From Plantago major (taxonomy: Eukaryota; Streptophyta; Magnoliopsida; Lamiales; Plantaginaceae): a stretch of DNA of 64,000 nt. The notes beneath the pieces were generated by a model. The model worked only from the letters and a program-made list of their open reading frames with translations, was not told the origin of the DNA and did not search any database. Position 1 is the stretch's first letter, and each line of letters opens with the position of its first letter. The stretch is taken from contig JAIFAC010000129.1 of the NCBI GenBank assembly GCA_026545765.1, positions 62,001 to 126,000 on the forward strand, given 5' to 3'. Made by a program: the position numbers and the translations under genes. Shown here in pieces: positions 47,596-59,800 of the stretch.

Positions 47596-49280
47596 TCATA
47601 GATATTTTGTTAGAAATATCTGCTTAGATTTTGATCAAGAATATGATGACTTATCTTAGTCTCGTAAAGGTGATTAGTACTCTTCGTTCACTTCAACATT
47701 GTAAAAGAGGAAACCACTAAGTATGATAGTCTAGCTAATCTTGTATAGGATGTTAGGTCTCAAATGTAATTTTTATTTTATGAAGAGAAGACCAAGAAGA
47801 AGACATCCAAGGTAAAGCTCAACGACATTGAAGACTTGAAGAAACTGCATAAGATTGTTGAATCGTTGTTCGATATCTTAGCCGATATCTTAAAGACACG
47901 AATAGTTTCAAACAAACGTGTCACAAGAGATATCTCGAGAAATAAGATACATATCGAAAACAAGGAAAGTGTCCATGATATCTATTCTCGAGATACCTTG
48001 AGCTTTAACCACATTTCGAAGAGAAATATATATTGCAAACAAAGTTGTTTCAATAAATACAAGTGGTATCTCAAGAATGAAGATAAGGACGCAAAGAATC
48101 GATAACACTAGTCTCGACATAAAGCATAGTTTCGCTGACACTACAGACAAAAGTATAGTACAATGCATCGAAAGTGCACGGAGAGATGTCCTAATAAAAG
48201 CAACGGCAACTTCCGAGAAGAAGACAAAACACCTCTAAAGATTATACACAGATATCGATAGTTTGAATTTGAGCCTAACGGATACTATTCAAACGGCACT
48301 CAAATTCATCTATAAATATCAACACTTAGACAGCTTGAGAGAACACACTGAACACCTTGAACTTCATACAAATGCTGAACATCTTACTCTCTCAAAGCAT
48401 CTTACTTATTCTCAAAGCTTTCTGTTGCGACCAAAGCTTTTGATCTTGAGTAAACACTGAAGTTCTAAGTGTCCTGATCCTAAACAAGCAAAGCTATCTG
48501 TGAAGGAGTTGAATCAAAAGATCAACTATCTGAGATTCATTCTCTTGAACAGATATCATAAGACTTGGGTCAGTAAAATCGAACAAGATACCATACGCTG
48601 TAAAGTGTATTAAGTAACTTGATTCACAAAGCTATCTGATTAACTTAAAAGTTATTAAGATGCTCATCTGACAACTCAAACCAAAAACCAACACCATAAC
48701 TGGCGTGGAGTACAGGAAGTACTTAGTTTGAAAAATCAGGGAATAACTCCAAGGTTACCGGAGTATAGGAAGTACTTGATTTGGGAAACTAAGGAATAAC
48801 TCCAAGGTTATTGAGTATAGGAAGTACTTAGCTTGGGAAGCTAGGGAATAACCCAAAGGTTTCTGAGTATAGGAAGTACTTGGCTGTGAAAGCCAGGGAA
48901 CAACTCAGGGGGAACATTTGGTAGGGAACCAATTGTTAAGAATCTTATAATAGGATTATTGTAAGGAAATCTCAATTATCTGTTCTAGTGAATTCTAGGT
49001 CTCTGATAGACCGAAGTGGATTAGTTGGAGGATTACGCCACCTCCAGATACCACTATACTTGTTGTGTCATTTACCTTTCTGTACTTATACTTCAGCAAC
49101 ACACACACACTTATTAACTGTTTCTGCACTTATCTTTATTAAGTCTTCCGCACTCAGATTCTAAGTATCAGATATCTATTCAGATATCTGAGGAATAGTT
49201 GTTATCGACAAAAGTTTTAAAAGACTATTCACCCCCCCCCCCCCCTCTAGTCTTTTACTTTGCCGTTATCTGGACCAACA
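47596..49280 (+). repeat. 5' LTR of copia-2
   Basis: 1685 bp ending CCAACA. TATA box CTATAAATATC near 48310-48320. It is longer than the copia-1 LTR mainly because of extra copies of the hairpin unit at 48700-48935. A run of about 16 C is at 49233-49248. Nearly every difference from the available 3' LTR (63564-64000) is at a CAG/CTG triplet. Confidence 0.9.
48700..48935 (+). repeat. Hairpin array in the copia-2 LTR leader (four units)
   Basis: Four tandem units of 55-65 bp, each GAGTATAGGAAGTACTT-stem-loop-stem-GGAATAAC, plus the terminal TTGGTAGGGAACCAA hairpin. Clean stems: TAGCTT/AAGCTA around GGG (48829-48843) and TGGCT/AGCCA around GTGAA (48881-48895). The first two units are imperfect. 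Copia-1 has two units. Confidence 0.7.
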
Positions 49281-49282
49281 AG

Positions 49283-49294
49283 TGGTATCAGAGC
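49283..49294 (+). promoter_or_regulatory. Primer-binding site of copia-2 (tRNA-iMet)
   Basis: TGGTATCAGAGC two bases after the LTR, identical to copia-1. Confidence 0.93.
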
Positions 49295-49397
49295 GGGAGG
49301 TTCACCAGCCTTCTGCAGTGAACCTAGATCCCCAGATAGGTGAAGGAACTTTGTCCACTTTTGAGGACTATTTAATTTGTGTGTTAAGTGTGCAGGT

Positions 49398-51290
49398 ATG
49401 TCTCTGATTGATGCACCCGTTCTCAAACCACAGAACTACGAGAAATGGAAAAATAACATGATGCTCCATCTTGAAGCCATAAGTGATGAGATGATCGAAG
49501 TAATAAAGAATGGCCCAATAGTCATTCAACAACTTAAGCAAGTCATGGAGGTTTCGAGTGGAAGAGACAGAGACCAAAGCGAAGGATCTTCACAAACAGA
49601 TGCGTCAACTAGTGGAAGATCTACGGGTCAAGTTATTTACGAACCAAAGCCCAGAGAACTCTAGACATCGGAAGATGCCAAGAGGAATTGTCTGGACGGT
49701 CAAGCTCGTAACATCATCATCAGATCGACACCAGAGCACATACAAAGGTAAACTGGGTGCTAAACGGCGAAAGTTGCTCGGCAACCGATTGAAGAAATCA
49801 TGCGAATCGAGAAAACCAAGGAAAACAAGTTCGAAGTTCTAAAGTTGAAATTTCAAAATTTCAAACAAGGTCCCAATAAACTCGAAGAACTTGATTTCGT
49901 TTACTACTCTCATGAGTGATATGGCAAAGACTGGGGAAAGCAATAGATACTCTCCCGAGAAGATTAAGACTATTGTCAAGTCTTAACCACAATGGAGCAT
50001 ACTAAATTCTTTTATTTTAACCAAGGTATGCCAAATATCACTCCAAAGGAACTTTCTCTCATCTTGCTATCACTGACTATGAGACAACTCAGAGAACAAA
50101 CAACCAAAAGTTGCGGATGTTGCTCTAGTTACTCAAGGAACTTCGTAAAAGAAGAAAAGCAAGGAGGAGATCGAGGATGCTCTTGCCGCAAAGCAAATGA
50201 GCAAATTTGTCACGAGAAATTGAGAGAAGAAAAGCCAAAGAGAAGTCGAAAAGCATCTAGTTTCAAACTATCACCAAGACAAAATATGCAAAGCTCACGA
50301 ACAAGCCATTTCGTAAAGCATCATGTACTAAGGAAGCGTAAATTGAAACGATATCTGCTTCTATTGTCGTAAACCCGCCACTTCAAGAAGGGACCGCCTC
50401 AACAAACTAAGGACAAAGCGACAAGAAAGATAGAAGAACCTTTCGTAGAAGCGAAGCTTTGTTAATCAAGAAAGAAAGAAAATCCAAATTCAACCGGATG
50501 CTCTAGACGCTGAGATGATTCAAGATGACAATTCAGATGATTCAACCTTACTATCACCGTAATTATGTGGAGTTACTCATGACATAATCGATTTCGCCTC
50601 AAGAAGAATGAAATGTGTGGAGTTGGTTGAAATTGACGGACCGTAATCTCCAACATAGAAAAACTCTTATGGCTGATGAGGTAACACATACTTCTTGCTA
50701 CACTTATGAAAGTGATGAAGAGGAAATAAAAATCTAGAAAATCTCAGAAAGAACTTGACATCTATGAAAGAGAATTTCTAATGATCCGAGCTAGAGCCGA
50801 AACCTTGAAGAAGAAAAGAATTCTCTTGAAAAGGAAAATTTCAATTAGTTAAAGAATCGAGAGAAAGGATGCTGAAAATGCATTTCTCAAAGCTCGTATA
50901 TCCGAGACCTAAAAGTCACATGAAGAAGCAATGGCGAAGTTACGAAGAATTATGAAAATCTTCTTTCGAAAACAAGGAACTCAAGAAGAAAGAACTATCT
51001 TTTCAATCTTATGCCAAAGCTAGTGACACTCTTCATCAAGTACAATCTTACTTAAGAGATCCTTCAAAAGAAAGGACTTGGGCTGAATACACGTGCATTG
51101 TTCTATCACTCAATAAGAGTAAGGAGAAAAGAACATTTGTAAGTACTCAAGAAGACGGTTCCCATGCAATCTATAGTATCGGTGAAAAGACAAAGATTGT
51201 TGACAAAGGAAAGGCAGCCATGACTAAACCTTTGTGGGAAAAACAAGTCAAAACAAAACTGTTGGTACGCTCAAACGAAACACAACACCG
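49398..51290 (+). pseudogene. gag: gag of copia-2 (broken)
   Basis: ATG at 49398 with the clean N-terminus MSLIDAPVLKPQNYEKWKNN, then EAISDEMIEVIKNGPIVIQQ. From about 49650 on the frame collapses. Most breaks coincide with CGTAA or CG where copia-1 has CAGAA, CTGAA, CAG or CTG; for example the knuckle coding region (about 50365-50400) reads CGTAAACCCGCC. The coiled-coil end is homologous to copia-1 23360-23955. A large share of the damage may be sequence error. Confidence 0.75.
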
Positions 51291-51779
51291 AAAAGTGTAA
51301 ACACCCAGGTTATGTCTCTCACAAAGGTAGAATTGCAGGAGCCGCAAATTCTCCCATGTCACTTTTTCCGAAAGAAATTCGATCAACCAGAGACTAGCAA
51401 AGTCACGAGAAAAGATCTCGATAGCTTCAAGTGCTCAAACGGTATTCGCTACAAAGGCATCGGAAAACAACTTGCTCATGAGTACAAGCAGAGCAAGAAC
51501 GATAGTCGAAAGCTAGAATTGCTCAAAGCAATTATCGGCGGAAGTTCAATCAAGCCACCGAAAATCAATGCCGCTAGAAGAAATCTGCAAGGAAGGCTAA
51601 GTTTGAAAAGCAAACTCGTAAACCGACAGTATCCGAAAGCATCTTATGGAGCATCTAGGAACACACCAAGGAAGAAAATAATTTTACTAATGATAACATT
51701 CATTCAAAAAGAATTCTCCTTACGCTCCCATGCACAAAAGCATATTTCAAAGAAATTCATTCAAAATGGATTCCTACCG

Positions 51780-54700
51780 AAGAACTTTTGATTCGACGGT
51801 TCCATCAAAGATATGAGAACCTAATCTCCTTTCGTTATGTGCGTAATGCTTCGGACTAAAGCACAATGGCTATTTGATAGTGGATGCGAAAGCACATGAC
51901 AGAGACAAAGCAAATCTGTTGATTACAAAGCTTGCAACACGTGACCGTATATTAGATTTGTCGAGGAGAATTAAATCCTCTCTCGATTTGGCAACGCTAA
52001 ATTGGGAACTTTAACAATCACCGACGACATATGTTAAGGATTTGAAATATAATCTATTTAGCATGAGCCAGCTTTGCATAAGGGTTTTACTATAAAATTC
52101 AAAGCTAACATCGCAAACTAATTGACAATGAGTCAAAGCATACCTTAGTTGGTCGGCGGAAAGGCGCCCTTTATGTTGCCGATTGGGCATCGCCACAATC
52201 AAGAATGTCTCATGGTGAGTCAATCTGGTCACATGTAAGAGCACCGTTATGGCACAAAAGAATGAGTCACTTGAACTTCAAAACTCAATAGACTTGCCAA
52301 GAAAGAGTTAGTGGTTGGTCTTCCGTAACATCTTTCGTAAAGGATGGTATCTGCTTTGCTCGCCGATGGGGAAACAATCTAAGATCTCTTTCAAGTCCAA
52401 AATCGACACTCTAGTGTTAGACCAACGCAACTTTACACATGGATCTATTTGAATCATCTCAGAATTAGTTATGCAGAAAGAAGTATGGTCCGTTGTTGTA
52501 GATGACTTCTCAAGATTCACTTGGGTTGTCTTTCAAACACAAATCGATGCCGGTGGAGATACCAAACTTGCTCAAAAAGCTTGAAGTCATGAAAATGACA
52601 AGGTATCTGCAATCGTATTGCACTATGGTAATCGAAGTTTGTCAACCAAAGACATAAAGGAGTTTTGTACCTGCAAAGGTATACAACACCAACTTTCCTC
52701 TGTAAGAACACCTCAACAAAATGGTGTTGTAGAAAAGAAAAACAGAACCCTTAAAGAAGTCGTAAGGACAATGCTAGTCGACACCAAATAAGTGAAATTT
52801 ATCAGGTTGAAGCTATAAACACAAATTGTTACACTCGTAATGTATGTTTGATAAACAAACACCATGACAGGACCCCCTATGAAATCTTTGTTGGTAGACC
52901 CCCTAATATCAAACATCTGAGAGTATTTGGTTGTAGATTGAAAATGCAAGTTGCACTTGATTAGTTAATCTTATCTTTCATGATTCGCCTAATGTTTGTG
53001 TTTGTTGTTGTTGTTGTTTGTGAATCGCAGGATTGCAATGTTGTGCAACATTGCTAAATAGTGCCGATACAATGTTGGAACAACATTACGGACAACAGAC
53101 AACATAGAAACAAGGTGCCAATTGGATTGATGACTTGGACCGAAGCAATCAATTCGAATTTCTGCAGGAATAAGGAAAGAGTTTGAGTTGCTTTGGAAAT
53201 AAGGAATGCAATCTAAAGAGAGAATCTTTCAAGAATATTGTTGAAGAAAGCAAGAAGGAAATATATTGTTGAAGACACTAATATGGGAATTTCCTTCTAG
53301 CTGATTATTGAAGAAAACAAGAACATGGAAAATTGCCTTTGCTGAGATCCTATTGCCTTTCGACTTGGATGGGAGCTGTCGATATCTCAAGTATATATAC
53401 AAGGATTCAGCCGAGCAATCATTGAGCCTTTCTTGATGATCAATCGAGATTTTATTAAAAGAGTTTAGGCTTCTTGTTTTCTGCTAGCTTTAGAGTTTGT
53501 CTAAGAGTATTCATTGTTGGAATAACTCTTTCAAACATCGACCTAGAATAGCTTTTACTGTTGGTTCTTCTAGGGCTAGTTTTGGTTGTTTAATCAATCG
53601 CTTGTGATCAGATTAAACCTAGTTGATTAGATCTACTTTTCCGCCAAGAGATATTTTGCCTAAGGCCGCCAGATATATTTTCTATATATTGGCTTGGTAA
53701 TAGAAGTTTCATGCTTATTCATCCGCTGCCATCTGTTTGCTATGTTGAAGACAATGTTGAACAACATTGTTGGCAACATTGTCTGTTGATCTTGTTTCAA
53801 GTACCAATCCGGGATCCTAAGTTCTAACATAGATGTTTTGTTCTAAACAATGGGAAAGATTATCTGAGAACATTTCAACCAAAGGCAGATGAAGGTGTTT
53901 TTCTTCGCTATTCCACAAACAGCAAAGCTTACAGAGTTTACAACAAAAGAACAAAGAAAATTGAAGAATCAGTTCAAGTTGTATTCTATGAAGGAAGTAA
54001 GAAAACACCTTCTTTTGATGAACTCTCAGAAAGGTTCAAAGAACTATTACTGAGGGATTCTAAAGAAGAATCCTCAGAAAGGAAAAACATCATTATGGAA
54101 AGTGAGGATGACTCTGACGTAGAAAAGCTTGAAAAGCCTAGTAACAACAAGATGACTCATGTATATGATGAGGAATTTCCTATGAGTTTTCAGAATGGAA
54201 CAGTTCGAGAACTCGCATCATGAAGAGGTATCCGAAAATAAGAATGTCGAAATGCATGTCTCGAGATATCTCTAACATCGAAAAGTGTCAGATATCCATG
54301 ACATTTCCCATATGTCAGATATCTCAGATACTGAAAAAGTATCAAATCAAAATCTTAGTGATTCACATTCAGATCACCTGGATATTGATCCTACTAGCAC
54401 TAAACCTATGATGAAATGGATCAAAGATCATCCTACAAAGGATATAATTGGACCGATTAATCAGGGTGTTAGGACTAGGAGAGCAATAGATGAAAATGCT
54501 AACTCTCTCTTTGGATGTTTCATCTCGAATATTGAACCTAAAAATATAGAAGAAGCATTAGGAGACCAAGATCGATCTCGCAATGCAAGAAGAGTTGGAT
54601 CAATTTGAGAGAAACAAAGTCCGAAACTAGTTCCATTTATAGAAGGAATATCGTGATTGGAACTAAATGGGTTTTCGTAAACAAGATGAATGAATCGTGA

Positions 54701-56043
54701 AATAACCGTAAACAAAGCAAGATTGGTTGCCAAGGATTTACTCGCATCAAGGTTTAGATTTTGACGTCATATGCACCTTGCCGATTGATGCAATAAGACT
54801 CTTTCTAGCCTTTGCAGCTCATAAAGATTTCAAAGTTTATCAGATGGATGTCAAAAGTGCATTCTTAAACGGTGAACTTGCAGAAGAAGTTTATGTTGAG
54901 CAACCACCTGGCTTTGAAGTTTCCTCAGAAGGTAGAATTGTCTATAAATTACAGAAAGCTCTGTATGGACTGAAACAGGCTCCAATAGTATGGTATGACA
55001 CTTTGGCCAAATACCTTCTGGAAAGTGGTTTCAAGAAAGGTGAAGTTGATAAAACTTTATTTACCTTAAATCATGATGTGAAACTACTCTTAGTTCAAGT
55101 ATATGTTGATGACATCATATTTGGATCTAAGGACAAGCAACTTTGTAATGACTTTGCAAATCTCATGAAAAGCAAGTTTGAGATGAGCATGATGGGAGAA
55201 ATGAATTATTTCCTAGGATTGCAAGTCAAGCAACTCAATGATGGAATATTCATTAGTCAAACAAAGTATGCAAAAGATATGCTCACAAAATTCAATCTTA
55301 AGCCTTCTGAAAAGAATGCTAAGATACCTATGAGCATTGGAACCAAAATGACCTATACTGAATCAGATAAGAGTGTTGAAGAACATAAGTATAGGAAATT
55401 GATAGGTTCACTACTTTACCTCACTAGACCTGATATTCAATATGCCGTTGGAGTATGTGCTAGATTTCAGACAAATCCAATGCAAACACACTACAACATT
55501 GCTATGAAAATATTAAGGTATGTAAAGGGTACAATAGATGTAGGATTGTGGTATCCTAAAGAAAGTGGATTGAGTTTAGCTGGGTACTCAGACGCTGATT
55601 ATGCTGGATCATTGCTTGATAGGAAAAGCACCTCAGGAACTTGTCAGTTTCTGGGTACTAGACTTATCTCATGGTTTAGCAAGAAGCAAATCAATTGCAA
55701 CTTCTACCACAGAGGCTGAATATATTTCTGCGGGTTGTTGTGCAACACAAATTCTGTGGATACAACAACAACTTAAAGACTATGGACTCGATGAGAAGAA
55801 AACTCCCATTTTCTGTGACAACACAAGTGCTATTATGATCACGTAATCCTAAATTTCATGCCGTAACAAAGCACATTGATGTTAGACATCACTTCATCGA
55901 GACCATGTTGAAAAGGGCAATATAGAGATACTCAAGGTTGTAATCAAGACCAACTTGCAGATATCTTCACTAAGCCACTACAAGAAAGTAGATTCTTAGC
56001 CTTAAGACATAGTCTTGGACTAATGGAACTACCAATGAACTGA
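51780..56043 (+). pseudogene. pol: pol of copia-2, split by a solo LTR
   Basis: Protease WLFDSGC near 51869; integrase traces at 52140-52930, interrupted at 52939-53829 by a solo LTR and resuming with DVLF near 53833. RT and RNase H are readable in one frame at 54727-55719: [36 protein letters not shown] at 55102-55113, LGLQVKQLNDGIFISQTKYA, YSDADYAGSLLDRKSTSGTC. The frame breaks in RNase H at 55690, again at 55845 (CACGTAATCC for CACAGAATCC), and the homologous end is near 56043. Active-site residues of RT are intact. Confidence 0.88.
52939..53829 (+). repeat. Solo LTR, 891 bp, family not identified
   Basis: Starts TGAAAATGCAAG, ends GTTCTAACA, flanked by TAGAT at 52934-52938 and 53830-53834; the copia-1 sequence has one uninterrupted copy at this place. 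TG...CA ends and a 5-bp duplication without internal genes indicate a solo LTR. It contains several AACATTGTTG-type inverted motifs near 53030-53105 and 53750-53785. A TATA-like TATATATAC is near 53393. No full-length relative in the window. Confidence 0.8.
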
Positions 56044-56050
56044 AAGAGTT

Positions 56051-56170
56051 CAGGTATCTGGAACGGGCATTCAGAGAAGAGGTATCTGGAACGGGCATCC
56101 AGAAAAGAGGAATCTGGAACAGGTATCCAGAAAAGAGAAAAGAGAAATCTGGAACGGGTATCCAGAAGTC
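56051..56170 (+). repeat. Tandem hairpin repeat between pol and the 3' ORF (copia-2)
   Basis: Four copies of a unit of about 28-38 bp containing ATCTGGAACGGGCATCCAGA, in which CTGGA and TCCAG can pair around ACGGGCA. Copia-1 has a single copy at about 27950-27970 (TCTGGAACAGGTATTCAGA). It begins about 8 bp after the pol stop. Confidence 0.75.
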
Positions 56171-56860
56171 AAAAAGGATAAAGAGCAAAAAGATAGCTTA
56201 AGATCTCTGAGACGGGAACTCAGATATCTGAATCACTCTATAAACGGGGAACACAAAAGAGAATAGTATAACTATCTGCAGTCAACTACTCTCTTGAAAC
56301 TCGCATTATTTCTATCTTGATGAAAAACTTGGAAAAATCCTAAGTATAAGACAGATTCAGATGCGAACAGTGTCCTTGCTCATACACAATTGTGATTCAG
56401 ATAGCAAGTCGCCAAAACTCATTAAATGGGCACAATTACACTTGCTGGTTGTGATCATTGCTGAAGAAGCAATGGTGACCCTGGATGAAGTTAAGCGATT
56501 GATCTGTACGGTGGAAATTAATTCACCGTAAATAGTGGATTGTTGAAATTCAGACATGGCCCACTAAGCATTTAATGCCGAACTAGCTTTTGCTCACGCC
56601 AGTTTGCAAATCACAGATACGTACACACAAAATCAATTTGTATGTATTTGTCTGGGATTCAATCATATATATATAGGATTTTGGCAAATGAAATCACTTT
56701 TGCCTAATCCGAAAATTCATCTTGCAAAAATAGAAAATTCTCTCGATTCTCCGCAAAACCTCTACAATCTCTCGCAAATCAAGATTAAGTTTTTCTCAAA
56801 GAATTATCAATCACATCTCTTTCAAACACCAATTCCAATTCCTACACTATATAAAGAGAT
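56171..56860 (+). promoter_or_regulatory. Spacer with TATA-like site before the 3' ORF of copia-2
   Basis: No coding signal. CATATATATATAG at 56664-56676 followed by GATTTTGGCAAA lies 185-197 bp before the ATG at 56861, matching copia-1 (28529-28540 and 28739). CTATATAAAGAG touches the ATG here as in copia-1. Confidence 0.5.
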
Positions 56861-59800
56861 GGCCTCCAAGAACACTTCAACACGTAATCCTAATCCTCCA
56901 CCGGCATCACGAAAAGCAAGCACCAGAGTTGGTTATTGTTAACAATCGATCGTAGGAGTTTTAATCCCACCATTGACTTCAAGTCAGTAATGATTTGGGT
57001 GGTGCCATGATTGAGGAATACCTCACCGCTGCAATAGAAAACCAAACCGATAGAAAATTGATTCTCGACATGCTTGAAAAGGCACAAATCAAGGGTTTTG
57101 TATCCGCCGCCCAAGTGGAATTTCATCACTGATGTGTTGGAATTTTACAACAACTCGTGATTATTTCCTATGTTTCAAGGCACCAAATAGTGTCTATCAA
57201 AACCTCACCCAAGGAAAGGAAATCCTTCCGACTTAACAACTTTCTCAGAAGTTGTTCGAGGTTCAAAATCTTGGAAAGGATTTTGAAATAAACACCAAGG
57301 ATGATGAACTCCTTGAAGGTGTTAAAGAACTTTATGACGTGTGTGATCTTGAAAATCGACATACACCATCGAAGTTCAAGCTTCGACATCCCAACCGCAT
57401 ATCCGCTGGTTCACCGATGTACTAGCTTGCATTCTTCATGATGCTTTGATGGTCTACAAGGAGGTGTCACCAGATAAGCCAAGAACGATGGATCATAATG
57501 TTCTTGCTGAATCAACAAGAAAAAAGGCCGAAAACCCTTTTAATCGGGAAAGTACGCCTTCATGAAATTCGTGAAGAAGATTCAAGGCTTCGAGCCTAAG
57601 ATTGTCAAAGGACTAGCGAGCCAAAGGCCACAGAGGTTATGGTCTCAAGATATGCTACTTTTGGAAAAGCTTGGCATTGAGCTCAGAGACGGCCGAAATA
57701 GCCAACAAGAATTTACTCTACAAATATGAGTATACAAATCGATGAAAAAGGTTACCGGGTCTCGTAAAGGTCCTAAGAAGCGAAAATCAAAAGATATCAA
57801 GAAAAGGTTATACCAAGAAGCCTGTAACTTCAAGAAAGAAGTCCGGCAAATCAAGACACACCCAAAGAGGTTGTCAATTTCGCTATCTGCAAGCATGGCA
57901 GATGAACTCATCAATGCTGCAAAAGAGTTATCAACTACTGAACAAGTAGTGTTGATACGGAAATATGTCCAATCCGTTAAGGGCGCTATAGAGCGTGTCC
58001 TAAAGCGCATCACGGCTTAACTAGCCAATTCAGTACTGGTCCGACCTCACATGGTCCGCCCAAAGTGAATCGACCAGTACGCCGAAGTCACTACACCCCC
58101 ACAGCTAGTCCGAAATGCTAAGGAAAGGACTTGTAAACTGACTGTGTCAAGATCGAGATGGTTAACGTGCATTTAGGAACCTCGGACGCCACCATTACTC
58201 TAAGACCAAACGTATGTAACAGAACCACTAAGATACTTCCGTGAGACTCTTGGCTCGGACATCCAAAGTCACCCAAGGGCAGATCAACCAAGCAGACAGG
58301 TCTGTCCGAGGGACTAACACGGACCCAACAGGCGGAACAGTACTCTCAGAGGGAAAAGGTCCAAACTACCCTCCCAAGCCCACTTATCGGTATTGGATCA
58401 CTGTTTACTAATGGGCCATGGGCCAAAGGTAGCATTGGTGTCCAAATCTGGATCGTACACTTGGCATCATCTCATGAGCTACCTCATGAGTATGCGATAT
58501 CTATAAATACAGCTCAAGGTTCAAGACCTAAAGGTAAGTGACAAGTCACGATATTATAACCTCCCTCATAACTATTACATTGAGAGCTTCCAACTCTCTC
58601 TTGAGTAAAGTCTCTTACCGGATTGACATAGGCAATCCGCATCTAACCCCCCACTTAGTCGTTTCAGGTGACTTGGTTCGGACGAGTACTCCATCGGACT
58701 TTCAAGTAGGAGGCGGGCTACAGACCGGGTTGCTCGTAATAGTTTACTTAGTTAGTGTTCGAGGTTTACCCCTCAACAAGTAGACTTAGCAAGAGAAAGT
58801 GCTTTCAGAAATGTTGCGACTAATGCAGAAAGCCTTGCTGATGAACTCATAAATGCTGCCAAAAGTGGTGAAAAGCACCAAGCCCCATCTGCAGAAACCG
58901 CAGGAGTTATGGACCAATCAGTTCCTAGTGCTGATGAGAGCTCTGATGATGAAGATGATGAACTATTCATCTCTCAAGTCCTAGAAAGAACAAAGAGGGC
59001 TAAGGTTACTGAAAAAGTAACTGGTGATAAGGTATCTGAAGAAGAACCTACACCACAGGTTGCTGAACCTATAGCAAAGGTTGTTGGTGCAAACACATCA
59101 TCAGGGAATGTCTCTCTTGCCCAACTTCACAAAGCCCTGATGAGTGGTATTTTAGTGCTGGCAGATGCTGATGGAAATGCCACATCTAAAAATCTGGAAG
59201 AACATTCTACTGATCAATCTTCTGCTTCCAGACAACCACAACAACCACAACAGCCACAAGTGGTTGATGAAATGGTAAATGAACTCCATTTCGAATTACC
59301 AGCAATACAAGATGTCAAGAAAATCAGAATCGAAAGGTGTTCCCAACTCAATGAGAGGGATCAAACTGAGACATCTACTCAGAATGATCAACCAGGGGAG
59401 GCAACTGAGTTGCACACTCAGGAAAGGTGTGAAGTACCAGAAACTTCAAACAAAGAAACTGCACTGGGACAAGACGACCAATGTATAGAAATGTCACAAG
59501 TTCCAGAGACCAATTAGCCTGAAACTGCTCGGGTAAATGACTGGTTTAACTCTTACCTTGTGAAAATAAAATTCTATATTTATAAATCTTGTTACCTTAT
59601 AAGAATTTCTTTGTTACAGGCTGAGTTAGAAACGCAGAAACAAGAGGAAGCTGAGAAGCTTGCCTCGAGCATCAAAAAGAGGTCCTTCAACCTCAACTCT
59701 TGATAAATCGAGCACATGCCACGTGTAAATGATTCTCAAAGAGAACTAATTTTTCAGTAAAAATGTTTATGTGCTCATTCATGATAAATGTTTCTAACAG

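Noticed and set aside
48709..48908. CRISPR-like array
   Set aside because: The repeated units are a tandem minisatellite in a retrotransposon LTR in a plant genome; there are no unique spacers and no cas genes.
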